A stretch of 64,000 nt of DNA from Pseudomonas sp. GM48. GTDB taxonomy: Bacteria; Pseudomonadota; Gammaproteobacteria; Pseudomonadales; Pseudomonadaceae. Below, one piece after another: positions 35,813-44,865 of the stretch. Below the pieces are notes generated by a model. It saw only the letters and a list, made by a program, of their open reading frames with translations, did not search any database and was not told where the DNA came from. Position numbers and translations under genes: made by a program. The number at the start of each line of letters is the position of its first letter. Within the stretch, counting starts at the first letter, position 1. The stretch is from NCBI RefSeq assembly GCF_000282335.1, contig NZ_AKJM01000085.1, positions 62,001 through 126,000 on the forward strand. The letters run 5' to 3'.

Positions 35813-36787
35813 TTAAGAAAATACGCTGACCTTACGAAAGGAACACCAAGCGTCGAGGTGGGTAAGCTCGGAGATCATCCGGTACTCGTTAGGCGCAAGC
35901 GTGACCTTGTAGACCGGGATGTCGATTTCACTGCAGATCTTCAAAATCTCGAGTGCATCATGATCCGAGATCCTAGCCCCAAGATGGACGGCCTTCAGGG
36001 GCGCAGCGACACTGAAGCCTTTGACCTCTCTATCGTCGTCTGGAAACACTAAACGCCACTCTCGTTCGTACTGCCAGTCGACAGCCTTACACAGAGAGGC
36101 GGCAATGCCATAAAGCTCGTTGTAGTTTTTCTCCCTGCGTTGGGCCCTGAGAACATGCGTGATGTCGAACAGTTGATTTGAGTACGCGACGGGCCATAGC
36201 CTAAAGGTCGAAAAGTGATTTCGATGAAGGCCTGTGAAATCGTACTCCATGGCGAATCCGGTGTGGTCGAGGCCATAGTGGCTCCACATCAGCACCGAAT
36301 CCACACGCTCGCTCAGACTGCAGATTTTGTAGCTGCTTTTAATCTGGTCAATGAGCCATGGGAGCTGCCCGGATTGGTGATTCGGCGCCAATACTCCGAC
36401 TTCATGAAGCCAGTGCTTAACGTTCAGGGTGGGTGGCTCCTGAGCCGAAGCCAGTGCTACTGCAGCTGCGATGGGATCCTCGGATTCAAGCGTAGTGGCG
36501 ATTTGATCTTCGCCAAAACCCAATTCGTCGAGTTTTTCCCAAGCGGCGAGCTTTCGGTAGTCAACCCAGAAAGCCGTGTCGTAGGGATCGTTGAATCCAT
36601 TGGCTACGCTCAGATAGAGTGTTTCCTCCGCCAGATTCTTCAGCGCGAGCTTGCTGCAGGTTCTGATTTTGAACAGTCGATTGGGTGTATGCAGGTACTT
36701 GTCGTTGATTAGCTTCGGGATGTCCATGTCGCCGATAGTGGCCGAAGAAAAATTCTCAATCAGATCTCTTACCCAATCCCTATCCAC
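35813..36787 (-). CDS. DUF2971 protein, copy 1
   Basis: 324 residues from a GTG at 36787 preceded by AAAGGAG; longer frames lack a ribosome binding site. It has the family's landmarks: LYLSVANGFNDPYDTAFW near 56-73, ICSLSERVDSVLMWSHYGLDHTGFAMEYD near 155-183 and AVDWQYEREWRLVFPDD near 245-261. DUF2971 proteins are common in defence islands and as lone cargo genes; activity not established. A second member lies at 47331-48284 beside Shango. Confidence 0.75.
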   Translation of the reverse strand: MDRDWVRDLIENFSSATIGDMDIPKLINDKYLHTPNRLFKIRTCSKLALKNLAEETLYLSVANGFNDPYDTAFWVDYRKLAAWEKLDELGFGEDQIATTLESEDPIAAAVALASAQEPPTLNVKHWLHEVGVLAPNHQSGQLPWLIDQIKSSYKICSLSERVDSVLMWSHYGLDHTGFAMEYDFTGLHRNHFSTFRLWPVAYSNQLFDITHVLRAQRREKNYNELYGIAASLCKAVDWQYEREWRLVFPDDDREVKGFSVAAPLKAVHLGARISDHDALEILKICSEIDIPVYKVTLAPNEYRMISELTHLDAWCSFRKVSVFS

Positions 36788-36917
36788 ACGAACTCCTTTA
36801 TTTACGCGGCTTGCTGAGGCGCGAGACGTTATCACATCTGGGTTACGCTCACTTGTCCCACCAGCTCGCGCCGTTGGAGCTATAAAGCATCAGGGAAAAC
36901 GTTGAAATACGTACATC

Positions 36918-37049
36918 CTTTAGCCCTTCACGAATTAGGTCATGAGGCCTGGTACCGCGTGACAGCAGCCCGAGGGTCATCCAGATGCTCTGTGGGATCT
37001 GCGGCCCTGGCTGGTATTCCTTGATCGATGACAGCACTTTCACCTCCAT
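36918..37049 (-). pseudogene. broken ParS-like antitoxin gene, copy 3
   Basis: The first 43 residues (MEVKVLSSIKEYQPGPQIPQ..., then SRGTRPHDLIREGLK) match copy 2 at 20902-21363, and the nucleotide match continues upstream through the hairpin element to about 37115 (about 190 bases at roughly 85% identity with 21236-21425). After EGL the homology ends abruptly at about 36918, and the frame runs on into unrelated DNA. The DUF2384-like toxin-binding half is missing. Confidence 0.65.
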
Positions 37050-37066
37050 CTGAAAAACCTACAACT

Positions 37067-37096
37067 AAGCCGGGCCCCCTGGCCCGAACCAGCGAC
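37067..37096 (+). repeat. recurring hairpin element, copy d
   Basis: AAGCCGGGCC-CCCT-GGCCCGAACCAGCGAC, 18 bases upstream of the broken ParS-like gene, the same distance as copy c from copy 2. Confidence 0.55.
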
Positions 37097-37287
37097 TTCT
37101 ACATTTCTATCTGCGTAGCTCTATTAGACATAGAACAATGTGATTTCGATGGGTAGCGTAGACGTTTGTGTTCAGTAGACTTCAACCCCGAGGTATCCGA
37201 CAAAGAGACGGCAGGATCGAGGTAGACGCCTCGGCGATTCTGCACCTAATATCTGGCAACACGCCATCATTCGAAAAGGAAATCGCC

Positions 37288-38001
37288 TTGGCCTTACCTG
37301 ACTCTCTTCGTCTCGCCGTACTCATTGATGCTGATAACGCGAGCTCGTCCGTCGTCAAAGAGCTCCTGGAGGAAGTAGCAAAATACGGTACCGCTACGAT
37401 CAAACGTGCTTACGGCGACTGGACAACTCAAAACTTGGTTGGCTGGAAGAACCATCTACACAAGCACGCCATCCAACCAATGCAGCAGTTCGCATACACC
37501 CAAGGAAAAAACTCCACCGACTCAGCCTTCATCATCGACGCCATGGATCTGCTGTATGCCGGCAACGTGGATGGGTTCTGCATCGTCTCAAGCGACAGTG
37601 ATTTCACACGTCTGGCAACCCGGCTGCGGGAGGCAGGCAAGAAAGTCTACGGGCTCGGCGAACGCAAAACACCGGAGGCATTCATCGGCGCCTGCGACAA
37701 ATTCATTTTCTTCGAAGTGTTAAAAAAACCTGCCCAAGATGAAGCACCGTTGGCCATGGATAACCTCCCTGACCTTAAAGAGATCCTCAGCCAAGCCATT
37801 GAAGAAAAGGCTCGAGATCACGGCTGGGCGCCACTGGGAGCAGTAGGTGGCTACATTTCCAAAAATCATACCTCTTTCGATGCCCGGAACTATGGCTTCG
37901 CCAAGCTGGGGGCGCTTGTACGTGCTCAGGACTACATCGAAATCAAAGAAATACCGGATGGGGAAATCACGCACATTCACGTTCGGCTGAATAATCAATA
38001 G
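37288..38001 (+). CDS. NYN-domain ribonuclease with C-terminal OST-HTH/LOTUS-like domain
   Basis: 237 residues from a TTG at 37288 with AAGGA seven bases upstream; the frame stays open to a GTG at 37168, but family members start just before this LAVLIDADN strand. The NYN (PIN-like, LabA/DUF88) nuclease core has Asp-14 and Asp-16 in LIDADN, TDSAFIIDAMDLLYAG near 77-92 and FCIVSSDSDFTRLATRL near 97-113, giving the acidic metal site. Residues 165-237 (LSQAIEEKARDHGWAPLGAVGGYISKNHTSFDARNYGFAKLGALVRAQDYIEI) fit an OST-HTH RNA-binding domain. Likely an RNA-cleaving enzyme; role unknown. Confidence 0.8.
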   Translation: MALPDSLRLAVLIDADNASSSVVKELLEEVAKYGTATIKRAYGDWTTQNLVGWKNHLHKHAIQPMQQFAYTQGKNSTDSAFIIDAMDLLYAGNVDGFCIVSSDSDFTRLATRLREAGKKVYGLGERKTPEAFIGACDKFIFFEVLKKPAQDEAPLAMDNLPDLKEILSQAIEEKARDHGWAPLGAVGGYISKNHTSFDARNYGFAKLGALVRAQDYIEIKEIPDGEITHIHVRLNNQ

Positions 38002-38105
38002 CCTTAGCGCCTGGCTTGGGTAACCGCTAGAGCCGCCTGCCAGCAACGTCAGCCCGCTGTGGAGCTACATGTTGATTGCCTACGTGGTTGCAGAGTAGAA
38101 AAAAC

Positions 38106-38144
38106 GAAGCCCCGGAGGTTCGCGGCTCCAGGGCTTCTATTTTC
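38106..38144 (+). terminator. Rho-independent terminator after the NYN gene
   Basis: GAAGCCCCGGAG ... CTCCAGGGCTTC followed by TATTTT, with one mismatch in a 12-bp stem. It lies 105 bases after the NYN stop and ahead of the VOC gene. Confidence 0.75.
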
Positions 38145-38304
38145 GCCTCCATCCCTTAATGGTTTGGCGAACGTGGCCAGGACATTACCAGCGTCTTTTA
38201 GATATTTCACTACGACTTTGGATAAACGTGTTCGATCAGCGAAGCATCGAGGAAAACGTTATGTCGTGTTTACCATGCACAACGTTTTAACAGGAGGACT
38301 GCAA

Positions 38305-38760
38305 ATGGATCTGAAATTCAGTCACGTAGATGTACTGGTCAAGAATCTCGACGAAGCCTGTGCTTACTACACGCAGATACTTAACGCCAGGATCTCCAAA
38401 ACGCTCGTCTGGGAGCGAGGAGGTCTGAATGTGCGCTACGCGATTGCGCTGATGGGCCAAGAGCGTTTCATGCTGGTACAGCCGTTGGCGGGGAACCTGA
38501 AAGAGCTATTGGATACGTCGGGTGAAGGGATGATTTACCGCCACTGCTACTCGACACCGGACATCGAGAAAGCCTATGACGAATTGATGGCCGCAGGTGT
38601 TCAGCCAGAAGACGAAAATGGAAAGCCATTGGCTCGTGCAAACCTTCAATCCCCGTCTGGGGCACGTATCATTTGGTTGCCCAAACGCTTCGGGCACTTC
38701 TCTATTGAGATACTGGAGGACAAGGCGTTGGAGGCATTTATCGAGGCTGCATTTTCCTAA
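38305..38760 (+). CDS. VOC (glyoxalase/dioxygenase) superfamily protein
   Basis: 151 residues from the ATG at 38305, which has AGGAGG at 38292-38297; the longer upstream frame crosses a terminator and is rejected. Typical vicinal-oxygen-chelate fold: FSHVDVLVKNLDEACAYYTQIL at the start, then the second half IEKAYDELMAAGVQPEDE and FGHFSIEILE with a Glu near the end. The substrate cannot be read from the sequence. Confidence 0.75.
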   Translation: MDLKFSHVDVLVKNLDEACAYYTQILNARISKTLVWERGGLNVRYAIALMGQERFMLVQPLAGNLKELLDTSGEGMIYRHCYSTPDIEKAYDELMAAGVQPEDENGKPLARANLQSPSGARIIWLPKRFGHFSIEILEDKALEAFIEAAFS

Positions 38761-38827
38761 GAAAATTGTGCAGTGGGCGTGGGCGTCGTGAGTACAATGC
38801 GCGCCCTTAATTGGCTAATGCTTTCCA

Positions 38828-39796
38828 ATGAAAAAACTGCTTTCCGTAGTAGCGCTGCTAACATGCTCAGTAATCACCCCCGCCTTCTCAAGCCCTCCAT
38901 CGACCTTTTCCGAAGCCAAGGTCATCGCCAAGCAAAAGATCTACCTCGACCAGGCGAACAGTGCCATGGGCGAGCTGTACTGCGGTTGCAAATGGACTTG
39001 GGTAGGTAAGTCGGGTGGTCGGATTGATGCTGAATCTTGCGGCTATCAAACCAGGAAACAACAGAGCCGCGCGGAACGGACTGAATGGGAACACATCGTT
39101 CCTGCCTGGACATTCGGTAACCAACGCCAATGCTGGCAGAACGGTGGTCGAGAGCATTGCGTGGATGATGATCCCGTATTCCGAGCGATGGAAGCCGATC
39201 TGTTCAACCTCTACCCATCTGTTGGGGAGGTGAATGGCGACCGTAGCAATTTCAACTACGGGATGGCCTCTGGGGTAGCGCCGCAGTATGGGCAGTGCAA
39301 GACGCGAGTCGATTTCGATCAACGCTCAGCGGAACCGCGTGACGAAGTCAAAGGGCTTGTCGCGAGAACAACCTTTTACATGTTCGACAGATACAAGCTG
39401 AGCATGTCTCGTCAGCAGCAACATCTACTGATGGCCTGGGACAAGCAGTACCCGGTTTCTCCTTGGGAGAAAGAGCGAGATCGACGCATTGCAGCAATCA
39501 TGGGGCACTCCAATCCATTCGTAACTGGCGAGCGTCGATGGTCGCAAGGTTACAAAGCGGTTGGTGATGGGGTAGTTAGCGCTATTCCAGTTAATCCTCC
39601 GCGCATACCAGTCCAGCCAACACTAGCGAGCGCGAACGGGGCGGGCTCAATCATTGGTAACCGGAAGAGTCAGGTGTATCACCTCTCAATGAGGTGCCCT
39701 GGCTATGGCCAGGTGTCTGAAAAAAACCAGGTCTCCTTCACATCAGAATCTGAGGCTCAGGCGGCGGGATATCGAAAAGCAGGCAACTGTAAATAG
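38828..39796 (+). CDS. periplasmic endonuclease I (EndA family) with C-terminal Ada-like zinc domain
   Basis: 322 residues. A signal peptide (MKKLLSVVALLTCSVITPAFS, cleavage near residue 21) sends it to the periplasm. The nuclease core shows RTEWEHIVPAW (about 83-93, with the catalytic His), DLFNLYPSVGEVNGDRSNFNYG (about 124-145) and several cysteines for disulfides. The last 50 residues (VYHLSMRCPGYGQVSEKNQVSFTSESEAQAAGYRKAGNC) are a small Cys-containing module like that of Ada-type or thermonuclease-associated domains. It degrades incoming or released DNA outside the cytoplasm. Confidence 0.82.
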   Translation: MKKLLSVVALLTCSVITPAFSSPPSTFSEAKVIAKQKIYLDQANSAMGELYCGCKWTWVGKSGGRIDAESCGYQTRKQQSRAERTEWEHIVPAWTFGNQRQCWQNGGREHCVDDDPVFRAMEADLFNLYPSVGEVNGDRSNFNYGMASGVAPQYGQCKTRVDFDQRSAEPRDEVKGLVARTTFYMFDRYKLSMSRQQQHLLMAWDKQYPVSPWEKERDRRIAAIMGHSNPFVTGERRWSQGYKAVGDGVVSAIPVNPPRIPVQPTLASANGAGSIIGNRKSQVYHLSMRCPGYGQVSEKNQVSFTSESEAQAAGYRKAGNCK

Positions 39797-39987
39797 TTGT
39801 TTCTCGTTGAAGCCCGGCCTTGCGAAACTGAGGCCGGCACCCAACATTGGACTGAGATATGCCACCGGTTTTTGCTTCTTTCATACTTGAAAAATCATTC
39901 ACCGCAGACGGTTGCAGTTAAGGCTTGGACGCACCATCTTTCTCCATCAAATGAGCCAATCGCTGACTGCCAATTAGGAGTAAAAAA

Positions 39988-40269
39988 TTGCTTACCCGTC
40001 TCGATAAAGACGCCCTCCGTGCGATGCTGGAATCGCAAGTCCAAGAAAAACTGCAGCACGACCCAGACGCGGTAACGACTTATGCAGCCAAGCCTGTACC
40101 AGAGCGTAAACCGTACACCAGCAAACCCACGGTTCAGGACAAGGCATTTCACAAAGAGCTCGAGCAGATGCGTGCAGATGCCGAAGCCGGAGTGATACAT
40201 ACGCATAAGCACGAGCCGCTGGACAAGGGTGCTCCTAGCCTTAGGCTTGATGATTATCCAGATCTATAA
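39988..40269 (+). CDS. unknown 92-residue acidic/basic protein
   Basis: Not recognised. A TTG at 39988 with TAGGAG seven bases upstream. Starts LTRLDKDALRAMLESQVQEKLQHDP and is charged throughout, with HTHKHEPLDKG near the end. Likely real because of the ribosome binding site. It lies 64 bases before the AbrB-like gene. Confidence 0.5.
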   Translation: MLTRLDKDALRAMLESQVQEKLQHDPDAVTTYAAKPVPERKPYTSKPTVQDKAFHKELEQMRADAEAGVIHTHKHEPLDKGAPSLRLDDYPDL

Positions 40270-40333
40270 AACTTGCCGCCGTGAGGCCACAGTCATTGAA
40301 CAGCTGCAGAATCAGAGTCTATGGAGACCACGC

Positions 40334-40576
40334 GTGAAAAAGCCACCTATGAAAATCACCATCGAAGAATGGGATGGTGACGGTGCTATACGAATTCCCG
40401 ATGAGGCGCTGCAGGAGTTGGAGCTGGATGTTGGCGACTCGCTGTTCTTGATAGAGGAATTTTTCGGCAATACGCGCTGCCTAGTCCTTTCAAAAAAGCC
40501 TCAAATCGCGGATCGAATAGACGAGCTCACTAAAGCCTGGGATAGCGGACAGCTTGGTAACGCCGAGTTGAAATAA
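40334..40576 (+). CDS. AbrB/MazE-like protein, copy 2
   Basis: 80 residues from a GTG at 40334. Apart from about ten substitutions it repeats copy 1 (20255-20476): KITIEEWDGDGAIRIPDEALQELELDVGDSLFLIEEF. The GGAG and spacing are conserved, but ATG has become GTG. No partner gene follows; it stands alone before the hairpin element. Confidence 0.65.
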   Translation: MKKPPMKITIEEWDGDGAIRIPDEALQELELDVGDSLFLIEEFFGNTRCLVLSKKPQIADRIDELTKAWDSGQLGNAELK

Positions 40577-41155
40577 GGCGGCCGTACTGCGCTTCCTTGA
40601 AGCACACAAGGAGGGCCAATTGGGGAATGACTCGCTAAGTGCACAGCACGTGAAGACGTGATGCCGAGCCGGGCTTAAGCCCGAAGGAGCGACAGCCATC
40701 GACGCCTTATCTTCCCAGCAGTAAAAGCTCTGGCCTTGGCTTTATAGTCGATTATAGAGCGACTATAGAATCGCACCCTCAGCAAGCCTCCTCAGCACGA
40801 ACCTCCACTTCTACCTGGTGTGGGCCTATCAGGTGAGCGAAGTAGAAGCTCGCTGATCCGTCAAACCTTTCGGCCCACGCTCAAGGCATTGATGGGGAGT
40901 GATGAGTAGTGTTGATGTCTTGCACTTCGGACTATTTTTTCGAGAGCTCAGAACTGCAGACGTGAGCGTTCTCAGTGGTTATGAGCTATAGCTCGATCAG
41001 TGCATATATGCGGCCAACATCATGGGCAATGTTCTTGGCGTCCATCTAGAAGGCATTTTTCCGATCAATAGCTCTGCAAGCCCCATGGCTCAAGCCATTT
41101 AATTGTCGGATACTGCCATTGCGCCAGCCCCCATCTTTCAAGGTTGAAATGACTC
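40577..41155. other. gene-free interval before Shango, contains hairpin copy e
   Basis: Nearly 580 bases with no gene I can support. It holds the recurring hairpin element at 40666-40697 and a short repeat of CGATTATAGAGCGACTATAG around 40747-40768. The Shango promoter must be in the right half. Confidence 0.5.
40666..40697 (+). repeat. recurring hairpin element, copy e
   Basis: GAGCC, palindrome GGGCTTAAGCCC, then GAAGGAGCGACAGCC. Ninety bases after the AbrB-like gene. Confidence 0.6.
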
Positions 41156-43573
41156 ATGGCAAGGAAGAAGGCAAAAAACTCTAGCGGCACTGGCATCCTG
41201 ATTATTATTGCACTGGCTTTTGGTGCACTCGCTTCGATCCCGAAGAACGCCTGGGTCGCTGTTGGCATCGTCGCGGGCATCGGCGCCATTATGTGGTTTT
41301 TTGCCACTCGCACTAAACGACAGCTTGAACAGCTGCAAAAGTCTGCTTCAGTGACAACGTACCTGCGGGAGCCGCGAAGCAAAGACGTAACCTTCTCCAT
41401 GCATGAGGTTTCGTTGAGCAATATGTCTGAAGAAACCTCCGAATTTTATACCGTCCAACTCGGCTCCCCCCCTTCCCCTTCCTTTAAGATTCCAGACGCA
41501 AGCAGACAGAAATCGGATACCCGCTGGGTGCCTGCGGGCGAGTCAGTTACCGTGGCTGGCTTTTCAATTCCAGGTGGAATGCTCTATGTAGGAAGCGCGC
41601 TCGGTCGATACGATGCGCAAGAACCATCACTGCTCAATCCCAAACTACGGATAGCCAAGTCGTACGTTGATATCGAAGAGCGGCTGATGTCCTACTGGCC
41701 GAGCTTTCATTCCATTTCGCCTGAGGCTCGGCGCGGTTACCTGCAGTGGTTAGAAGGCGGACGTCGTGATCCGCTGGCAGACACCGGCTACGTTTTTCTA
41801 TTTTTCTATGGCCTTGAGCGCCGTGCTCTCGTTGATGCAGGAAGCGATCCCCAGGTGCGGGCGGAGACTCATCTGATCGTCAAAGAAGTCCAACGATTGC
41901 TCAGTATCTATGGGGAGAATCGGTCGTTCAGGGGGTACGCGGAGGGCTTCCTGAATTACCTGAGCAACCAAACGCTCGATCCTAGCCTTTACCTTGGCCC
42001 ACCTCCTGATGCCGTTGCTTACAGCTATGAAATGCCGCATCCACTGCGCATTGGTTTGGGGCAACACGCCGCAAACAAACGACCACTTGATGCCGCCTGG
42101 GCATTGGCATGGGCGTTAGCTGACCCCAATATCAGCAAGCGCACCCCGGTAACTCGATGCAAGGATGTCTTCGCTGCGCTGTTCAAGCTCAAGTACGCCA
42201 GTACACATCCTGCGGGTCTAATGCTCGCCCAAAACAAGACCAAGCTTAAAGCCAGCTATCGACCTGCCTCGGCAGTACTGATGGCCCCCTCGCTTAATGT
42301 GGGTGATCTTCCTGATGTCATGGCCACGTCGGGAACGCGCAAAAGTTTGCAGTCGTTAGTGGAGCTATGCACCACCGAGCTAGAACCCTACAGCCGTTAT
42401 CTAGGCCGAAATCCTGAAAGCGCAGAAGCCCTTGAAGGCCTGTTGCAACTTCCAGTCACTCTTTGGCCTGCTACAGCCCGTACGGAGTTGGATGAGCTTC
42501 AAAGCAAAATCGGTGACGATCTGATTGTCATGAGCTTTGGAGAACTCGCCGGCCGATTCAAGAGTGCTGGAGCGTTATCCCGTGACAAGGTTCTGGCCCT
42601 TGCCCGTGCATTGGAATCACTTCATATCGGTATGGAGCCCGACGTACTCGCTGGGAGCAGGACTCCAAGAGCTGAAGATCGTATCGCGCTGTTCGTGACC
42701 CAACCTGAGGACGGATCATTGCGAGCGTCAGCGGCCTACAACGCGGCCTCAGTCACACTTGATCTGGCCAGTTCAGTCGCCTCTGCCGACGGCGATACAT
42801 CCAATGAAGAGGTCACACTGCTTGCTCAGCACATCGACTCCTGGAGCCACCTGAGCGTTGCTCATCGCAAACGTCTCAAGGCGCACCTGCAAATCCAAAT
42901 CCAGCAACCACCAGCGCTGGCAAGCTTGAAGAAAAAGCTCGATCCATTAACTGTCGAAGCCAAGCGCACGATTGCCAGCTTCCTGGCCCACTTGGCGCAA
43001 GCCGATGGGATCGTCAGCCCTGCTGAAGTGAAACTTCTTGAGCGTGTTTACAAGGCACTGCAACTGGATAGCCAGTTGCTGTACAGCGATCTTCACGGCG
43101 CCGCATCTGGGGCGAGTATTCCCCCCGTCAAATCTGCAACAAGCTCCACTCCATCCGAGCCAGGCACACAGTCAGCCACCGTTGCAAAACAGGGCTTCGT
43201 GCTCGATCACGAGCGCATTGCTGAGCTGCAACGTGAAACGGCTGAAGTCTCTGCCCTCCTCGCTAAGGTATTCACTGATGACCAGGTCGAGGAGCCGGAA
43301 CAGGCCGTTGAGGCTGTGGAATCGGCGACCGAAACCAGTGCTGACGTTGCCGGCCTCGATCTGGAACATTCTGCATTCCTGCGCTTATTAATTTCGCGTA
43401 CCGAATGGAGTCGATCCGAGCTCGAAGCCGCTGCCAGCGATATGGAGCTGATGCTCGATGGTGCCCTGGAACAAATCAACGACATGGCTTTTGAACGTTT
43501 CGACATGCCCGTCACCGAAGGTGATGATCCCATCGAGATCAACACAGACATTCTGGAAGAGTTAGCCCTATGA
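41156..43573 (+). CDS. sngA: Shango SngA-like TerB-domain protein
   Basis: 805 residues. Two transmembrane segments at about 13-29 and 32-50, then a TerB-N type domain with YWPSFHSISPEARRGYLQWLEGGRRDPLADTGYVFLFFYGLERR (about 180-223), a TerB core with AYNAASVTLDLASSVASADGDTSNEEVTLL and FLAHLAQADGIVSPAEVKLLERVYKAL (metal-binding acidic repeats), and a TerB-C type end with the EEL tail. Shango is a three-gene anti-phage system of TerB protein, ATPase and helicase. ATG at 41156 begins a run with four-base and 26-base overlaps to the next two genes. Confidence 0.83.
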   Translation: MARKKAKNSSGTGILIIIALAFGALASIPKNAWVAVGIVAGIGAIMWFFATRTKRQLEQLQKSASVTTYLREPRSKDVTFSMHEVSLSNMSEETSEFYTVQLGSPPSPSFKIPDASRQKSDTRWVPAGESVTVAGFSIPGGMLYVGSALGRYDAQEPSLLNPKLRIAKSYVDIEERLMSYWPSFHSISPEARRGYLQWLEGGRRDPLADTGYVFLFFYGLERRALVDAGSDPQVRAETHLIVKEVQRLLSIYGENRSFRGYAEGFLNYLSNQTLDPSLYLGPPPDAVAYSYEMPHPLRIGLGQHAANKRPLDAAWALAWALADPNISKRTPVTRCKDVFAALFKLKYASTHPAGLMLAQNKTKLKASYRPASAVLMAPSLNVGDLPDVMATSGTRKSLQSLVELCTTELEPYSRYLGRNPESAEALEGLLQLPVTLWPATARTELDELQSKIGDDLIVMSFGELAGRFKSAGALSRDKVLALARALESLHIGMEPDVLAGSRTPRAEDRIALFVTQPEDGSLRASAAYNAASVTLDLASSVASADGDTSNEEVTLLAQHIDSWSHLSVAHRKRLKAHLQIQIQQPPALASLKKKLDPLTVEAKRTIASFLAHLAQADGIVSPAEVKLLERVYKALQLDSQLLYSDLHGAASGASIPPVKSATSSTPSEPGTQSATVAKQGFVLDHERIAELQRETAEVSALLAKVFTDDQVEEPEQAVEAVESATETSADVAGLDLEHSAFLRLLISRTEWSRSELEAAASDMELMLDGALEQINDMAFERFDMPVTEGDDPIEINTDILEELAL

Positions 43574-44865
43574 GCACTATCAGAGCCAAGGATCGCGACG
43601 CGGTCATCCAATCGTTGCGTGCTGGCGTTGTTCCTCGCGTCGGTCAACACTTGATTCAGGTCGGCCGGGTGGGAGAGCTTGATGCGCTGATCAAGGACGT
43701 CAATCGCCTGGTCGAAAGCGGATCGGCATTTCGAGTGGTGATTGGCGAATACGGTGCAGGCAAGACGTTCTTTCTGAACTTGGTTCGAGCCATCGCCATG
43801 GAGCGCAAACTCGTCACCATGCACGCTGACTTAAACCCGGATCGCAGGTTGCACGCCACCGGCGGCCAAGCACGCTCGCTGTACTCCGAGCTGGCCAAGA
43901 ACATGTCGACACGCACCAAGCCCGACGGTGGGGCCATGCAAGGCATTGTTGAGAAATTTATCTCGCAGGCCAAAACCGAAGCCAAGGCAGCAGGCGCAGA
44001 CAGTGAGACTGTCATCCGAGCACACCTGGCTGAGTTGACCGAAATGGTCAACGGCTACGATTTCGCTGAAGTAATCGCTGCGTATTGCCGAGGTTTCGAG
44101 GAAGGCAACGAACAACTTAAGGGTGATGCGATTCGTTGGTTGCGTGGCGAGTTCACCACCAAGACCGATGCCCGAGCAGCCTTGGGTGTGCGAACCATCA
44201 TTGATGATGCCTCTGTCTACGATCAGCTCAAGCTGCTGTCGAGATTCGTCAGACTCGCAGGTTTTGGCGGTCTCATGATCTGCCTCGACGAGCTGGTCAA
44301 CCTCTACAAGCTGGCCAATACGCAAGCACGCAATGCCAACTATGAGCAGATCCTGCGCATCCTTAATGACTCACTGCAGGGATCCTCTGAGGGGCTTGGA
44401 TTTGTCCTGGGTGGCACTCCCGAGTTTTTGATGGACACTCGCCGAGGGCTGTTTAGCTACCCTGCCCTGCAATCGCGACTGGCCGAAAACTCGTTTGCCA
44501 AATCAGGACTGGTGGATCTTTCGGGGCCGGTCATACGCCTTACAAGCCTCACACCAGAAGACTTCTACGTGTTGCTTCAGAAGCTCCGTCACGTCTACGC
44601 AGGTGGCGATGCTGACAAATATTTACTGCCTGACGAAGCGCTTCCATTATTCATGGCGCACTGCAACCAGCGTCTGGGTGAAGCTTACTTCCGTACGCCG
44701 CGCACGACGATCACAGCCTTCATCAACCTGCTGGCTATTCTGGAGCAAAACCCTGGAGCAGATTGGCGCACCCTGCTTGGGGCTGTCGAGGTGGCGAAGG
44801 ACTTGGGCGGTGACGAGGATACAAAAGTCGACGCGGACGATGAACTTGCCACCTTCACACTCTGA
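43570..44865 (+). CDS. sngB: Shango SngB-like ATPase (BrxD/DUF2791-like)
   Basis: 431 residues. Walker A GEYGAGKT at 59-66, Walker B-like GGLMICLDELVNLYKL near 233-248, sensor region LGFVLGGTPEFL near 277-288. The sequence is of the BREX ATP-binding type (BrxD). It overlaps sngA by ATGA and sngC by 26 bases, so the three are translated together. Confidence 0.83.
   Translation: MSTIRAKDRDAVIQSLRAGVVPRVGQHLIQVGRVGELDALIKDVNRLVESGSAFRVVIGEYGAGKTFFLNLVRAIAMERKLVTMHADLNPDRRLHATGGQARSLYSELAKNMSTRTKPDGGAMQGIVEKFISQAKTEAKAAGADSETVIRAHLAELTEMVNGYDFAEVIAAYCRGFEEGNEQLKGDAIRWLRGEFTTKTDARAALGVRTIIDDASVYDQLKLLSRFVRLAGFGGLMICLDELVNLYKLANTQARNANYEQILRILNDSLQGSSEGLGFVLGGTPEFLMDTRRGLFSYPALQSRLAENSFAKSGLVDLSGPVIRLTSLTPEDFYVLLQKLRHVYAGGDADKYLLPDEALPLFMAHCNQRLGEAYFRTPRTTITAFINLLAILEQNPGADWRTLLGAVEVAKDLGGDEDTKVDADDELATFTL

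Noticed and set aside
38059..38304. Longer N-terminus for the VOC protein
   Set aside because: The extension crosses a transcription terminator; the ATG at 38305 has AGGAGG.
39809..39838. Terminator after the endonuclease I gene
   Set aside because: CCGGCCT...AGGCCGG can pair but is not followed by a T-run.
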